Notes: a model not told the origin generated them from the letters alone. Positions 20,901-28,154 are shown, counted from the first letter of the stretch. The stretch: 64,000 bases of DNA from Paenibacillus solanacearum (GCF_910593845.1 NZ_CAJVAS010000028.1:1-64000), one strand, 5' to 3'. Numbers and translations: made by a program.

Positions 20901-22729
20901 GATTGCTCTTCATCGGCAAAAACGATGTGCGGCCCCTTTTCTTCATCCCACGGTCTGCTCTTGCGCCGCGCCGCCTCAAAGCCTTCTTCGCCGAGCGAGC
21001 GATGCCACATGAATGCGTCGTCCTCGCTGATCAAGATATCCGCTTGTCCGTCGCCGTCCAGATCGATGAACTTCAGATTTGGGTCGCTCCAGTTCACATG
21101 GGGCGTAGAGGCGAACGGTACGAACGGCTCCCACTTCCCGTCCATCGTTCGTTCGTAAAACCCTGACGTCGGGCCTGCATATTGCACCAAATCCGGACAG
21201 CCGTTCCCTGCCAGATCGAGGAGCTGCGCTTGCCCCGCCAACGACATCTCAGGCTTCAGCGACACCAGCTCCATCGGCGCGAGCTTCGCCTCCAAGCGTT
21301 CTCCATCCTCACGGACAACCAGGTTGGTCGGGCTGAGGTTGCGTTTGTAGAACCAGGCATTCGCCTGCTCTGTCAGTACGCCGGACATCCCTTCGCCATC
21401 GAGGTCGACGAACAAATAGTTGGTACCGTCGATCCCGACCGGTACATTTGCGAGGCTATCGTCGCCTATCTCATGCACTTCCGCCTGAATGACGGCTTCG
21501 CTGTAGGTGAACTCCACCGGTGGCAGCGCCGCGGTCAGATAGCTTCCGTCTGCCGTAAGCTGATAGCTGTTTTGCGTCACTTTGATGAGTTTGGAATAAA
21601 CCGGTGTAGGCGAATTGGAACGTTCTTTGTCTGCCTGGTAAGTGAAATCCGTCGAACGAACAAGACCGTCATAACCTTTCTGTCCTTCCGGATCATCCGG
21701 GATATGATGAAACATCAGTATGCGCTGACATAGGCGGTGGGTACGTATTTCGAACGTTGAGCGGTAAACTGAGAAGGGGTCCGGGCGAGACGACCATATG
21801 CCGGTCTCTTGAGGTGTGGGGGTGGTCGCATCGTGCTCGCCATAATCGAACACGATTTCAAAATACCAATGATGATCGTCCGGCGGCTCCGGCCACGGTC
21901 GGTCTGACAAGAGGTCGGGAAAATAAGGCGTATGATTCCCATAGCGGATATTCTTGAGGTATTTGTTGACGGTACGGCGAGGATCCGAGCGATCGCCGCG
22001 ATTTCGCTGGTGAGCTAGCGAAAGATCGATATTTTCGCCATTTTCCGATTTGTATCGATAGGTGATCGCATTTCCCTTATCATCGTAGCTCTCGCTGATG
22101 AGCCAGCTGAAAATGCGTTCCGGATGCTCCGGATCGGCGATGCGCGAATGCTCGCTTCTGCCGTACCAGGTGGTGACATTATCCTTCGAAATCGAACGCC
22201 AAAAGACATCCTCCGGCCTAGACGCATTGGTCCATCGCTCAATCCGGGCGAACAGTCCTTCAACACGCGGGCGATAGCGGTGAATGAGATAGCTTGTCCC
22301 GTCTACCGTACGCGGCGGCAGCTCCTCTCGCTTCCAGCTTCCCTGAGCATCCTGTCCGAGCACGGGCACCAGATCTTCGGCACCGGACAAAATGAACACA
22401 TCCGACTCCTGATCCCGGTCATCCCGGTACTGAGGCAACCCCTTATCGGTTTTGCGCGTGATGGAGGGAAGCGACAGACCCCACCCGATGCCAAACGGCC
22501 CATTGCCCGCCCCAGAGTCATACGATAGGGAAAGCTGCGGGCCGAAGCCCGAGCGGCCTGGGCTGGTGGCTATTGGAACGGTCATGGAACCGGTCCCCGT
22601 GACCGGATTGGATGCGAACTTCTCGCCGATGCTGCGGATCGCCCCGCCTCCTTTGGGCAGCGAGATCGAAGGTGCCGTTAGCGCGTGCTCTTCTTTACTT
22701 GGACTTGCTTCCTTGTCCTGCAAGGACAT
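14942..22729 (-). CDS. Fused Tc toxin TcB-TcC protein with variable nuclease-like C-terminus
   Basis: A 2595-aa fusion of the two subunits that form the hollow cocoon carrying the toxic enzyme. The N-terminus is the SpvB domain (SISLPKGGGAIRSIGEKF ... GFGPQLSLSYDSGAGNGPFG). Three FG-GAP/VCBS-like calcium loops follow near residues 560, 610 and 673 (DLDGDGQADI, DMSGDGLTDI, DIDGSGTTDI), forming the TcB propeller. Then come the TcdB middle regions, many YD repeats, and the Rhs core end YRYTGKERDEETGFSYHGAR with WTSCDPIG and the boundary motif WVDPKG. The last about 322 residues are the variable toxin (separate entry). The ATG at 22729 follows AAGGAG with an 11-base spacer; the frame is open 22 codons further but without a better site. 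First gene of the Tc operon; a promoter candidate lies at 22843-22871. No chitinase genes accompany it. Confidence 0.92.
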   Translation of the reverse strand: MSLQDKEASPSKEEHALTAPSISLPKGGGAIRSIGEKFASNPVTGTGSMTVPIATSPGRSGFGPQLSLSYDSGAGNGPFGIGWGLSLPSITRKTDKGLPQYRDDRDQESDVFILSGAEDLVPVLGQDAQGSWKREELPPRTVDGTSYLIHRYRPRVEGLFARIERWTNASRPEDVFWRSISKDNVTTWYGRSEHSRIADPEHPERIFSWLISESYDDKGNAITYRYKSENGENIDLSLAHQRNRGDRSDPRRTVNKYLKNIRYGNHTPYFPDLLSDRPWPEPPDDHHWYFEIVFDYGEHDATTPTPQETGIWSSRPDPFSVYRSTFEIRTHRLCQRILMFHHIPDDPEGQKGYDGLVRSTDFTYQADKERSNSPTPVYSKLIKVTQNSYQLTADGSYLTAALPPVEFTYSEAVIQAEVHEIGDDSLANVPVGIDGTNYLFVDLDGEGMSGVLTEQANAWFYKRNLSPTNLVVREDGERLEAKLAPMELVSLKPEMSLAGQAQLLDLAGNGCPDLVQYAGPTSGFYERTMDGKWEPFVPFASTPHVNWSDPNLKFIDLDGDGQADILISEDDAFMWHRSLGEEGFEAARRKSRPWDEEKGPHIVFADEEQSIYLADMSGDGLTDIVRIRNKEVCYWSNLGYGCFGAKVTMDHAPRFDHDDQFDPGRIRLADIDGSGTTDIVYLSSGGIYVYFNQCGNSWSDPTMIGHFLAPDDFTQVQVADLLGNGTACLVWSSSLPCDARSPLRYLNLIGGQKPHLLVKTVNNLGAETTVEYAPSTKFYLLDKQAGKPWITKLPSLVHCVEKVTVHDKWRQTTFTTTYSYHHGYFDGPEREFRGFGRVEQVDVESYGKFAGGNASSPYITGDQTLYQPPVKTVTWYHTGAFFEDRRILEQFKEEYFPNGIQNEHTGAQLLGAFQENVLPEPDLDALNLNADEWREALRACKGMMLRQEVYELDVDLLAAGTHKPVKLFTAACRNAHIHLVQPKAANPHAVFHVTESEAITYHYELDMRDEQLKPDPRIVHTLNLSVDEYGNVRQSVTAVYPRLGEYADAALKADALELIRHVQSERHMSYTETRYTNDVLDPDSCRLRLPCEVMTYEVTSIPVTDRYFTLHKLRACKLSDHYQDSGMEVEEIAYHRLPDGVSPQKRIVEHTRTLFFDTALDRPLMLGQLNALALTYETYKLAHTDDLLGIVFGNKIGTDVLAALTDKKTSGYLNGADLAVRFGENSTGQYWMCSGVAGFHADAPQHFFLPERFTDPFGNLTTLTYDPRDLYIQSSTDALGSRTEVVEFDFRVLAACRMKDANDNVSEVRFDILGMPAVMAVMGKGTEADSLNGFDDANLNLDSDTLQKFFILQDYDEAYAKQLLKRASMRHVYYFGENVQNGVVVWGQQPACACTIQRERHAADEPDSPVQCGFEYSDGTGSVLVNKVQAEPKQPGGTLRWVASGKTILNNKGKPVKQYEPYFSPPAVGHRFEEPIEVGVTPVVYYDAIGRTIRTEAPDGSYSRVEFSPWYAAHYDANDTVKEAGNAWFAAMSAPTASTEERRAARLAAEHADTPAVTILDSLGREVVTIAHNRVISNDATVDEKYVTFTKLDAEGKPLWVQDARGNRVMQYITPQLQGGFHPFNDSNNLHPQGFSPCYDLAGRPLFQHSMDAGDRWMLNDAAGKPMFVWNSRLFLTRMTYDELQRPIGSFVTGADPAREIQFARLVYGEGQENDKQHNLRGKLYKQYDTAGLVTSEAYDFKGNPLRMVRQMTADYKSTPDWSRNPALEAEAFTTGTRYDSLNRPVQIIAPHSTAAPMQRINITQPVYNEAGLLERVDVWLSQPVEPTALLAAPTASQQPVKNIAYNAKGQRVLLRYGNGSETGYDYDTRTSRLKRLKTTRASDGALLQDLNYIYDPVGNVTRIRDNAQDLVFHSNQCVLPGAEYRYNALYRLIAASGREHKGNGRPYDGDESSRFVPKLPNDCQALQNYVETYHYDEVGNIMQMVHRAGSSPEQPGQVIWNRRYQYAWDSNRLLATSVPDDSDNLPGYVASPGGYSAKYAYDLHGNMTAMPHLQQMNWDFKDQLSSTTRMVTSDNPPSGTAPAATYYVYDAAGQRVRKVTETQAGTRSKQRLYLGGYEVYREYSGGTVELERETLHVMDDKQRVALIESQTIKDQTLIVSPQPLVRYQLGNHLGSASLELDENAAVITYEEYTPYGSTAYCAGRSAAEVSLKRYRYTGKERDEETGFSYHGARYYAPWVGRWTSCDPIGIRDGTNIYQYVQSNPVRWVDPKGTQTQSKSAEHFAAGKAWERKVLDLVKERIPTVEQVTVKATIDGKEVESVLDGLGLDKKGWIVIESKLSAETELTESQKKIRDHLLSGKAVTISATDKAKVAEIADKLKVSPNTQISTSRYEIIRRGNVGKVLSELEVIPKGYGTILHSSGEVSVHSQGEMQIIATVMRNHPGMDTKTAVKLVQRAMKEQELANNNVHRVQQMLKTNINQNAEAQAHGEVRMSIAAGGTINTLAAFGQILNLGGGMFYGAFGGVAKAGGATATNGVGTTASTVVRVRIAEGVGVETTGVRIGGVRIAEGVGVEAVEEEITQQVLKRMIIPPPQ
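14945..15910 (-). other. Toxin tip of TcC: predicted PD-(D/E)XK nuclease domain plus repeat tail
   Basis: After the WVDPKG boundary the sequence is a new domain. Residues about 2285-2350 show a restriction-nuclease-like pattern: AAGKAWERKVLDLV helix, VLDGLGLDKKG, IVIESKLS, then TELTESQ. Acidic D2324 or D2329, E2337, K2339 and Q2350 fit the D-ExK-Q set of REase-like toxins. The protein continues about 200 residues, with a Gly/Ala-rich hydrophobic stretch and a duplicated VRIAEGVGVE. Assignment is by motif only. Many TcC tips are ADP-ribosyltransferases instead, and no such motif is seen here. Confidence 0.55.
15006..15090 (-). repeat. Two direct 31-bp repeats in the TcC tail
   Basis: Positions 15006-15036 and 15060-15090 share TCTACACC...GATTCGTACGC with a few mismatches and encode the repeated VRIAEGVGVE, 18 codons apart. 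Confidence 0.6.
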
Positions 22730-22842
22730 GGTGGTCGTCACTCCTTCAGGGTCTCTTTGAGCATGTATGTGATATGTGAAGTGTAGGTGAATCAAGCAAG
22801 GTAGTCTTTCTTTGTAGGGGAGGCCATGCGCAGAACAAATAT

Positions 22843-22871
22843 AGTATAGAAGCGGGGAATAAAAATGTCTG
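22843..22871 (-). promoter_or_regulatory. Candidate sigma-A promoter of the Tc operon
   Basis: Minus strand: CAGACA (-35, four of six consensus) - 17 bases - TATACT (-10), about 115 bases before the ATG at 22729. No operator was recognised. Confidence 0.4.
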
Positions 22872-23002
22872 TCGATTATTGTCAGCCTAGTACTTATGAT
22901 GGGGGAAATTGATTCGAAAGAGATATACAGACCTCTGGGGAGAGAACGGCTTTGTTCCTTTGGCTCAATTCATCAATCCCTATGCCCAGTGCCGCGGACA
23001 CA

Positions 23003-23045
23003 AGAAAAATATCCCTGCATCACGATTCACGATGATACAGGGATA
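23003..23045 (-). terminator. Bidirectional terminator after cysN
   Basis: TATCCCTG-CATCA and TGAT-A-CAGGGATA (23010-23022 and 23033-23045) form a long hairpin with one bulge. On the minus strand it is followed by TTTTCTTG; on the plus strand TTTTTTT follows at 23048. It closes the cysDN transcript before the Tc promoter region. Confidence 0.7.
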
Positions 23046-23123
23046 CTATTTTTTTCAAGACTATTGTGACGCGGCGATTCGCATTATCAATAAAAGAATC
23101 GTACAACTGCAAGCTTGTTATTG

Positions 23124-24836
23124 CTACTGATTAATTAAATATTTCACAATTCGTTTCACTACGTCATTTGCCGCTTCTTCAACGGAAGACCGGCTTGTAT
23201 CGATTTCGATTTTCCGGTTCCCATGGGCATCGTTTGTGCTCGAGCTGCCTGCAACAGGTCCGTTGACGTAAACTTCAATATATTCTTTGCCAATGATGTC
23301 TCGCGCAATTACGCTGTCGGTATCTAGCAGGGAATCATTCGACACTAAGGCAATAAGCCCCGCATCGTTCATCAATTTGGCAACCTCCGCCAAGCGCCGC
23401 GGCGATTCTCCCTGGCCATTCTCGAGCAACATGGTATGGTAGCCTGTCGACACCAGACGTTTCTCGACTTCCTTCACAAGGGTAGCATGCTCCGAAACCG
23501 CACCGTTGAACCAAAGGGTTAACGGATTTTGTCCCTTTTGCTCAGCGCGAACATCTCTGGTGACTTCCGTATCCAGCCGTAACGATCTGTCGGAGCTTTG
23601 AAGGGCTTGGTCAATGACCCCACAGGCCGATGTCATATTGGTTACGCGATCGATCAGAATAAACCCGCCGATGCTCTTATATTGTTCAAAGGAATCAAAT
23701 ACGATGTTATCCGTTAAAGAAAACTCGCATGTTGCCAATTCATTTTTGACAATATGATCTGCCGGAACCGTATTTCCAGTATTAATATCGATCTTATGCG
23801 TAATGGCCGTCACGGTGCCGGGCAGGATTTTCGTCCCTACCTTTACCAAATAATTTTTACCTGGCGTCAGTACGGAATCATCCATCCAAAGAATCGTGGC
23901 GCTAAAACTATCCGCTTCTTTAACTTGATGATCTGTCGTGAATACACAGCCCCGCGAAACGTCAACCTCACGATCCAACTGAATCGTTACGGGTTGTCCC
24001 GCATAAGCTGAATCCCTTTCTTGGTCCGTCACTAAGATCCGTTTGACCTTCGCCTTCTCACGACTTGGCAGCGTCGTCACCTCATCGCCGACCGCAATGC
24101 TCCCAGCCTCAATCTGGCCTTGAAACCCGCGAAACGTATGATCCGGTCGGCATACGCGCTGAATCGGCATCAAAAACGACTTCGCTTCATCCGTTTGATG
24201 AACATCCACTTGTTCCAAATACGACAACAATGGAAGGCCTTCATACCAAGGTGTATTCTCCGATTTCTTGGTAATGTTATCCCCTTCCGTAGCGGAAACC
24301 GGGATCACCTGGATGCTTTGAAGGCGGAATTCGGCGGTCGTTCGGAAGAAATCTTCTTTAATATGCTCGAATTTCCTTTGATCAAATCCGACCAAATCCA
24401 TTTTATTCACGGCTAGTACAAGATGTTTGATGCCCATGAGCGAACAAATCCGGGCATGGCGCTTGGTTTGGGTAATGACCCCTTTGGTTGCGTCCACAAG
24501 AATGACGGCCAGATCCGCAAAGGATGCGCCTACTGCCATGTTCCGTGTGTATTCTTCATGTCCCGGCGTATCCGCTACAATGAAGGAACGGTGATCCGTC
24601 GTGAAATACCGGTATGCCACATCGATCGTAATCCCTTGTTCGCGCTCGGCCAGCAATCCGTCAAGAAGCAGGGAGTAGTCAATTTTGCCGCCGCGGCTGC
24701 CCAGTCTGCTATCCAGTTCCAATGCTCTTTCTTGATCGGCGAACAAGAGCTTCGCATCATAAAGCATATGTCCAATTAAAGTGGACTTTCCGTCGTCCAC
24801 GCTTCCGCATGTAATAAATTTAAGCAGACTTTTCAT
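23124..24836 (-). CDS. cysN: Sulfate adenylyltransferase large subunit (GTPase) with degenerate APS-kinase-like tail
   Basis: CysN couples GTP hydrolysis to CysD-catalysed formation of adenosine 5'-phosphosulfate from sulfate and ATP. The N-terminal translation-factor-type GTPase is intact: GSVDDGKST (P-loop), DTPGHEEYTRNM (G3), NKMD (G4). Elongation-factor-like beta barrels follow to about residue 420. The last about 145 residues align with APS kinase (CysC): LTLWFNG, RLAEVAKLMNDAGLIALVS, IARDIIGKEYIEVYV, and a final SVEEAANDVVKRIVKYL. But the kinase P-loop GLSGxGKS is replaced by FNGAVSEHA and the substrate loop is deleted, so this tail cannot be a working kinase. The start is the ATG at 24836, one base after the cysD stop, implying translational coupling. 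No cysH or cysC is nearby. Confidence 0.9.
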   Translation of the reverse strand: MKSLLKFITCGSVDDGKSTLIGHMLYDAKLLFADQERALELDSRLGSRGGKIDYSLLLDGLLAEREQGITIDVAYRYFTTDHRSFIVADTPGHEEYTRNMAVGASFADLAVILVDATKGVITQTKRHARICSLMGIKHLVLAVNKMDLVGFDQRKFEHIKEDFFRTTAEFRLQSIQVIPVSATEGDNITKKSENTPWYEGLPLLSYLEQVDVHQTDEAKSFLMPIQRVCRPDHTFRGFQGQIEAGSIAVGDEVTTLPSREKAKVKRILVTDQERDSAYAGQPVTIQLDREVDVSRGCVFTTDHQVKEADSFSATILWMDDSVLTPGKNYLVKVGTKILPGTVTAITHKIDINTGNTVPADHIVKNELATCEFSLTDNIVFDSFEQYKSIGGFILIDRVTNMTSACGVIDQALQSSDRSLRLDTEVTRDVRAEQKGQNPLTLWFNGAVSEHATLVKEVEKRLVSTGYHTMLLENGQGESPRRLAEVAKLMNDAGLIALVSNDSLLDTDSVIARDIIGKEYIEVYVNGPVAGSSSTNDAHGNRKIEIDTSRSSVEEAANDVVKRIVKYLINQ

Positions 24837-24837
24837 T

Positions 24838-25770
24838 TTAGAAATAGCCCTCCCGTTTACGTCTTTCCATACTTCCAGCCGCCTCTTGGTCGATAACCCG
24901 GCTTGTCCGTTCGGATGAAACCGCGCCAAGCGTTTCTTCGATGATGGCGTCCAGCGAATTGGCGTCCGACTCGATCCCGCCTGTCAGAGGATAGCAGCCT
25001 AATGTGCGGAACCGCATCTTCTTCATCTCTACTTTTTCATGGGGCTCGAGCTTCAAGCGATCGTCATCCACCATAATGAGATGTCCATCGCGCTGGAGGA
25101 CCGGTCTTTCTTTTGCAAAATAGAGAGGGACAATATCAATGTTCTCTCTTCGAATGTACTGCCATATATCTTTTTCCGTCCAATTGGATAACGGGAAGAC
25201 GCGAATGCTTTCTCCCTTATTGATTCTTGTGTTAAAAAGCTTCCACATTTCCGGCCGTTGGTTTTTCGGATCCCATGCATGATTTTTATTCCGGAATGAA
25301 AAAATCCGCTCTTTCGCGCGCGATTTTTCCTCGTCGCGTCTTCCCCCGCCGAATGCAGCCGTAAATCCGTATTTGTCCAATCCCTGTTTTAACGCCTGGG
25401 TTTTCATAATATCCGTATACGCGGAGCCATGATCGAACGGGTTGATCCCTTGTTCAATACCTTCCTGATTGGAATGAACGATCATTTCGATCCCAAATTC
25501 TTTCGCTTTGCGGTCGCGGAATTCGATCATTTCTTTAAACTTCCACGTTGTATCAATATGCATGAAAGGGAATGGCGGCTTCTCGGGATAAAAAGCTTTC
25601 AGCGCCAAATGCAGCATCACGGAGCTATCCTTCCCGATCGAATACAGCATCACGGGATTTTCACATTCCGCCGCTACTTCCCGTATAATATAAATCGCTT
25701 CAGCCTCCAGCTGATCCAGATGCGTCATTTCATGGGAATCAAGCTGATCCCGATGCGTCAGTTTTTGCAT
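24838..25770 (-). CDS. cysD: Sulfate adenylyltransferase small subunit
   Basis: A 310-aa PAPS-reductase-like (PP-loop) ATP sulfurylase subunit that makes adenosine 5'-phosphosulfate together with CysN. Diagnostic stretches: YSIGKDSSVMLHLALKAFYP (PP-loop SGGKDS variant), FPFMHIDTTWKF, AFGGGRRDEEKSRAKER, RVFPLSNWTEKDIWQYI, and the C-terminal GSMERRKREGYF typical of CysD. Length is normal for the family. The ATG at 25770 follows GAGGAGG by nine bases. It is the first gene of a two-gene cysDN operon. Confidence 0.95.
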   Translation of the reverse strand: MQKLTHRDQLDSHEMTHLDQLEAEAIYIIREVAAECENPVMLYSIGKDSSVMLHLALKAFYPEKPPFPFMHIDTTWKFKEMIEFRDRKAKEFGIEMIVHSNQEGIEQGINPFDHGSAYTDIMKTQALKQGLDKYGFTAAFGGGRRDEEKSRAKERIFSFRNKNHAWDPKNQRPEMWKLFNTRINKGESIRVFPLSNWTEKDIWQYIRRENIDIVPLYFAKERPVLQRDGHLIMVDDDRLKLEPHEKVEMKKMRFRTLGCYPLTGGIESDANSLDAIIEETLGAVSSERTSRVIDQEAAGSMERRKREGYF

Positions 25771-25819
25771 GGAAAGGTGCCTCCTCTTTAATCCCTACTA
25801 AATCTATCGTATTTCTTAT

Positions 25820-25847
25820 ATCCTATCAGATTATGGCTTAAATGCAA
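25820..25847 (-). promoter_or_regulatory. Candidate promoter of cysDN
   Basis: Minus strand: TTGCAT - 16 bases - TAGGAT, about 50 bases before the cysD start. No clear CymR or S-box element was found. Confidence 0.35.
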
Positions 25848-25882
25848 AGTGGAATAATCTAAAATTCTTTATTTTTCTATGA

Positions 25883-26206
25883 TTCAGCAAGTGGGAGGTC
25901 ACCGAAGGCTACGGGCGGTTGCTTGAGGAAGCGGGTCCGCTAACCGGCATGGTGGATTGGAAGGTCACCGCCGGCGGCTCCAGCGATGCCAAAATTTTGT
26001 CGCAAATGTTCAGCATTCCTTCCGTGAACCTGTCTGCGGGTTACATGAACGAGCACACGGACCGGGAGACCGTGGATTACCTTGCCGCCTACGAAACGTC
26101 TAACCTGATCGAATGTGTTTTAAGCCGTCTTTTGATTAAGAGCAAACAGCAGACCAATGAACGATCTGAATCATGTCATACGGAATTGTCGATGATCTTC
26201 AAATAA
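25883..26206 (+). pseudogene. C-terminal remnant of an M20-family (tripeptidase T-like) peptidase
   Basis: The plus-strand frame from 25883 reads FSKWEVTEGYGRLLEEAG, then MVDWKVTAGGSSDAKILSQ, then SIPSVNLSAGYMNEHTDRE. The GGSSDA...NLSAGYMNEHTDRE pattern, with its metal-binding His near the C-terminus, is that of PepT-like M20 di-zinc aminopeptidases. Only about the last 105 residues are present, a stop lies just upstream and there is no ribosome binding site, so it is a 5'-truncated remnant. A related N-terminal fragment lies at 59890-60226 with similar downstream DNA. Confidence 0.75.
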
Positions 26207-26401
26207 TCTTTTTGTTACCTCAAGTAAGCCTCTGTTCACCGAATCTATGTGCTGCATGGTTATTTCCGAAAAATACGCGTTACTAAGACGTAACTGCTCT
26301 ATCGCTTTTCTAATGCCGAGTTGTATCCTATCCATTTGCGGATTGATTTGACAATACATTATCATAGAACACTTGTTTGTAACACAAAAGTCATTTATCA
26401 A
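26171..26401 (-). CDS. Small protein, weakly Spo0E-like
   Basis: Up to 76 residues; a start at the internal ATG at 26335 (MDRIQLGIRKAIEQLR) would give about 54 residues, the usual size of Spo0E-type aspartyl-phosphate phosphatases. The helix-turn-helix pattern IRKAIEQLRL...FSEITMQHIDSVNRGLLEV resembles the Spo0E fold, but the SQELD-type active motif is not conserved, so activity is doubtful. No good ribosome binding site. Its last dozen codons (RLFEDHRQFRMT) recur in a fragment at 60261-60299. It overlaps the peptidase remnant on the other strand. Low confidence. Confidence 0.35.
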   Translation of the reverse strand: MINDFCVTNKCSMIMYCQINPQMDRIQLGIRKAIEQLRLSNAYFSEITMQHIDSVNRGLLEVTKRLFEDHRQFRMT

Positions 26402-26415
26402 AGTAGCATTTCTTA

Positions 26416-27306
26416 CTAAAGCCGCGGCAAGCTTATACCGTTGTCCTTGAACGTATCCCTAACATTATCCACCATTCGCGCTATGTCCTCATAGCGATTT
26501 AATAGACCACCTTGTACACGTAGAAATTGATGCAGCGCGATTAAGGGTCTACCTCTCCAATTGTGCAATGTATAGCCTAGCTTTTTATCCCCACCTAATT
26601 TAATCAAATTCTTTTCCTCAGCATTAAGAAACATATCCGTTATCCCTTTTCCATTCGTCACTACGCAACAATCATCCGCCATATGCGCACTTAATGATTC
26701 AATTAGCAGCGTATGATACGCTTTCAGTTCAGGCATTTCGTTATATATTTCCTGCAGCCTCTCATAATTCACAGCATCCGTATTGTCCGAGTAAAAAGGA
26801 ATAAACTCCCCTACAGCGAAAGGGTATTTTCCAATAAAGTCCACATAATGCCGAATCGTATCTTCTTTATTCAGACCTTTTTTAAAATCACCCCACCCGA
26901 TAAATTTTTTGCTTAATATGGAGTGAATAAGCATGGTGATGTTTCGATGAAACGGCGCGATCTGCTCAGGCTTCGAATTGTTATTGTAAAAATGAGTGTA
27001 CGATGTCCATTCATTCTTAGCGGCTCGCTTTTCTCGCACAGTGACATCCCCTGCATACTTCGGATTTAATCCGAAAAAGACGAAGCGGAACGGCTGAGCG
27101 GTAGAATGAAACGGCAACGGACCGATCAGCTGTCCCTCCGTCTCGGCAACGAATTCCGATGGCTTACCTGATAGTTTTAATAGGTTATTTAATTTGCCTA
27201 CCACATTCATTAACGGTTCACGAATATTGTCCACTCTATCGCCGGCATCCTTAATACCCAGAATCGTTTCTATCAGCTTCATAAAATCCTCATGAACAGA
27301 TTTCAT
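26416..27306 (-). CDS. Conserved-looking protein of unknown function (possible uracil-DNA-glycosylase-like fold)
   Basis: A 296-aa soluble protein. The stretch FRFVFFGLNPKYAGD after residue 75 recalls the GxNPG motif of the uracil-DNA glycosylase superfamily, and HNWRGRPLIALHQFLRVQGG near the C-terminus could be the second active-site region, but I cannot confirm this. The ATG at 27306 is preferred over the one at 27321 because a GGGGGG tract sits seven bases before it. An imperfect palindrome at 27335-27352 lies just upstream and could be an operator. No signal peptide or membrane segment. Confidence 0.6.
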   Translation of the reverse strand: MKSVHEDFMKLIETILGIKDAGDRVDNIREPLMNVVGKLNNLLKLSGKPSEFVAETEGQLIGPLPFHSTAQPFRFVFFGLNPKYAGDVTVREKRAAKNEWTSYTHFYNNNSKPEQIAPFHRNITMLIHSILSKKFIGWGDFKKGLNKEDTIRHYVDFIGKYPFAVGEFIPFYSDNTDAVNYERLQEIYNEMPELKAYHTLLIESLSAHMADDCCVVTNGKGITDMFLNAEEKNLIKLGGDKKLGYTLHNWRGRPLIALHQFLRVQGGLLNRYEDIARMVDNVRDTFKDNGISLPRL

Positions 27307-27334
27307 ATGATGGCCCCCCATGATTGTTATGAAT

Positions 27335-27352
27335 TTAATGCCAAGGCATTAA
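27335..27352. promoter_or_regulatory. Inverted repeat TTAATGCC-AA-GGCATTAA
   Basis: Two perfect 8-bp arms around a 2-bp centre, 28 bases upstream of the start at 27306. No T-run follows on either strand, so an operator is more likely than a terminator. Confidence 0.4.
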
Positions 27353-27434
27353 GCCGCGCTGTAATCGTCTCGATGCATAAATTGCATTCATGTTGATTCC
27401 ACTTCCGGACCGGTCAGGGATTTAGCCTGCGATG

Positions 27435-28154
27435 CTATTTTTTTATCATTTTTTTGATGTCCATCTGTAGACTTTGTGAAAAATCATATCTCGGCAATCC
27501 ATTCGCATCGAGCGCCTCCGTTAACCAGAACTTACTGTCAAACGGAGGAAGCCCTTCCGCCGAATCCAGTAGCTTGGTCTGAAACGCCCCCAGCTTGCTG
27601 ATGGTTGCATACGCGTTCACAGCTCCCTCCTGATAGACCTTGTCCCAGGCTTCACTGTAAGAAAGGGCTTCTACTTTTCCCGTTTGCTTGTTTTTCAACA
27701 GGTAACCAACTACGTTGGGATTGCCTCTTCGGTCTTGGATCATAAGGCTCTTCACGATTTCGTTTCCATTCTCCTCATTCGGAGATACGCCAGGCGTTGT
27801 TTGCCATTTACGCTCGAGCTCATAAAATGCTGGATCCTCAATCGGTACCAAAGCGATAAATGTGCCATACAAGTTTTCGTGCGCATTGGTTTCAACCAAC
27901 CAAACACCCTCTATATAGTGTATAAGGTCCCCTTCTTTAATCCACTCGGGTAAGTCCTCCGGGAGCAGGTATACGGTTCTTTTCCGATCCAACTTATCCT
28001 TGTCTGACAAGCAGCGTACCAGCAGCGCGCCGCTCCCTAGTTCATCCTCATAATTCTCATCGACAATTCGGTAGCACTCGCCATCCAGCTTGATCAACCC
28101 TGTACTAGGCTTCGGTAAAACGTCATGATTCACGATGATCGTTGTCAAGCTCAT
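27435..28154 (-). CDS. Two-part protein of unknown function sharing its C-terminal domain with the sirtuin gene
   Basis: A 239-aa soluble protein. Residues 1-110 form a beta-rich N-terminal part (KLDGECYRIVDENYEDELGS; VYLLPEDLPEWIKEGDLIHY) that I do not recognise. Residues 131-235 match the N-terminal 115 residues of the sirtuin at 29432-30979: GYLLKNKQTGKVEALSYSEA here against GFVLKDHKTGETAGYTFDEA there, followed by a shared W, EG.xNA, and a common P-rich linker and F-x-W block. The start is uncertain: the ATG at 28154 sits too close to GAGGGAGGT, while a TTG at 28148 has correct spacing. Confidence 0.65.
   Translation of the reverse strand: MSLTTIIVNHDVLPKPSTGLIKLDGECYRIVDENYEDELGSGALLVRCLSDKDKLDRKRTVYLLPEDLPEWIKEGDLIHYIEGVWLVETNAHENLYGTFIALVPIEDPAFYELERKWQTTPGVSPNEENGNEIVKSLMIQDRRGNPNVVGYLLKNKQTGKVEALSYSEAWDKVYQEGAVNAYATISKLGAFQTKLLDSAEGLPPFDSKFWLTEALDANGLPRYDFSQSLQMDIKKMIKK

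Noticed and set aside
25771..25882. S-box or T-box leader upstream of cysD
   Set aside because: The stretch is too short and has none of the conserved stems or specifier sequence of those riboswitches.
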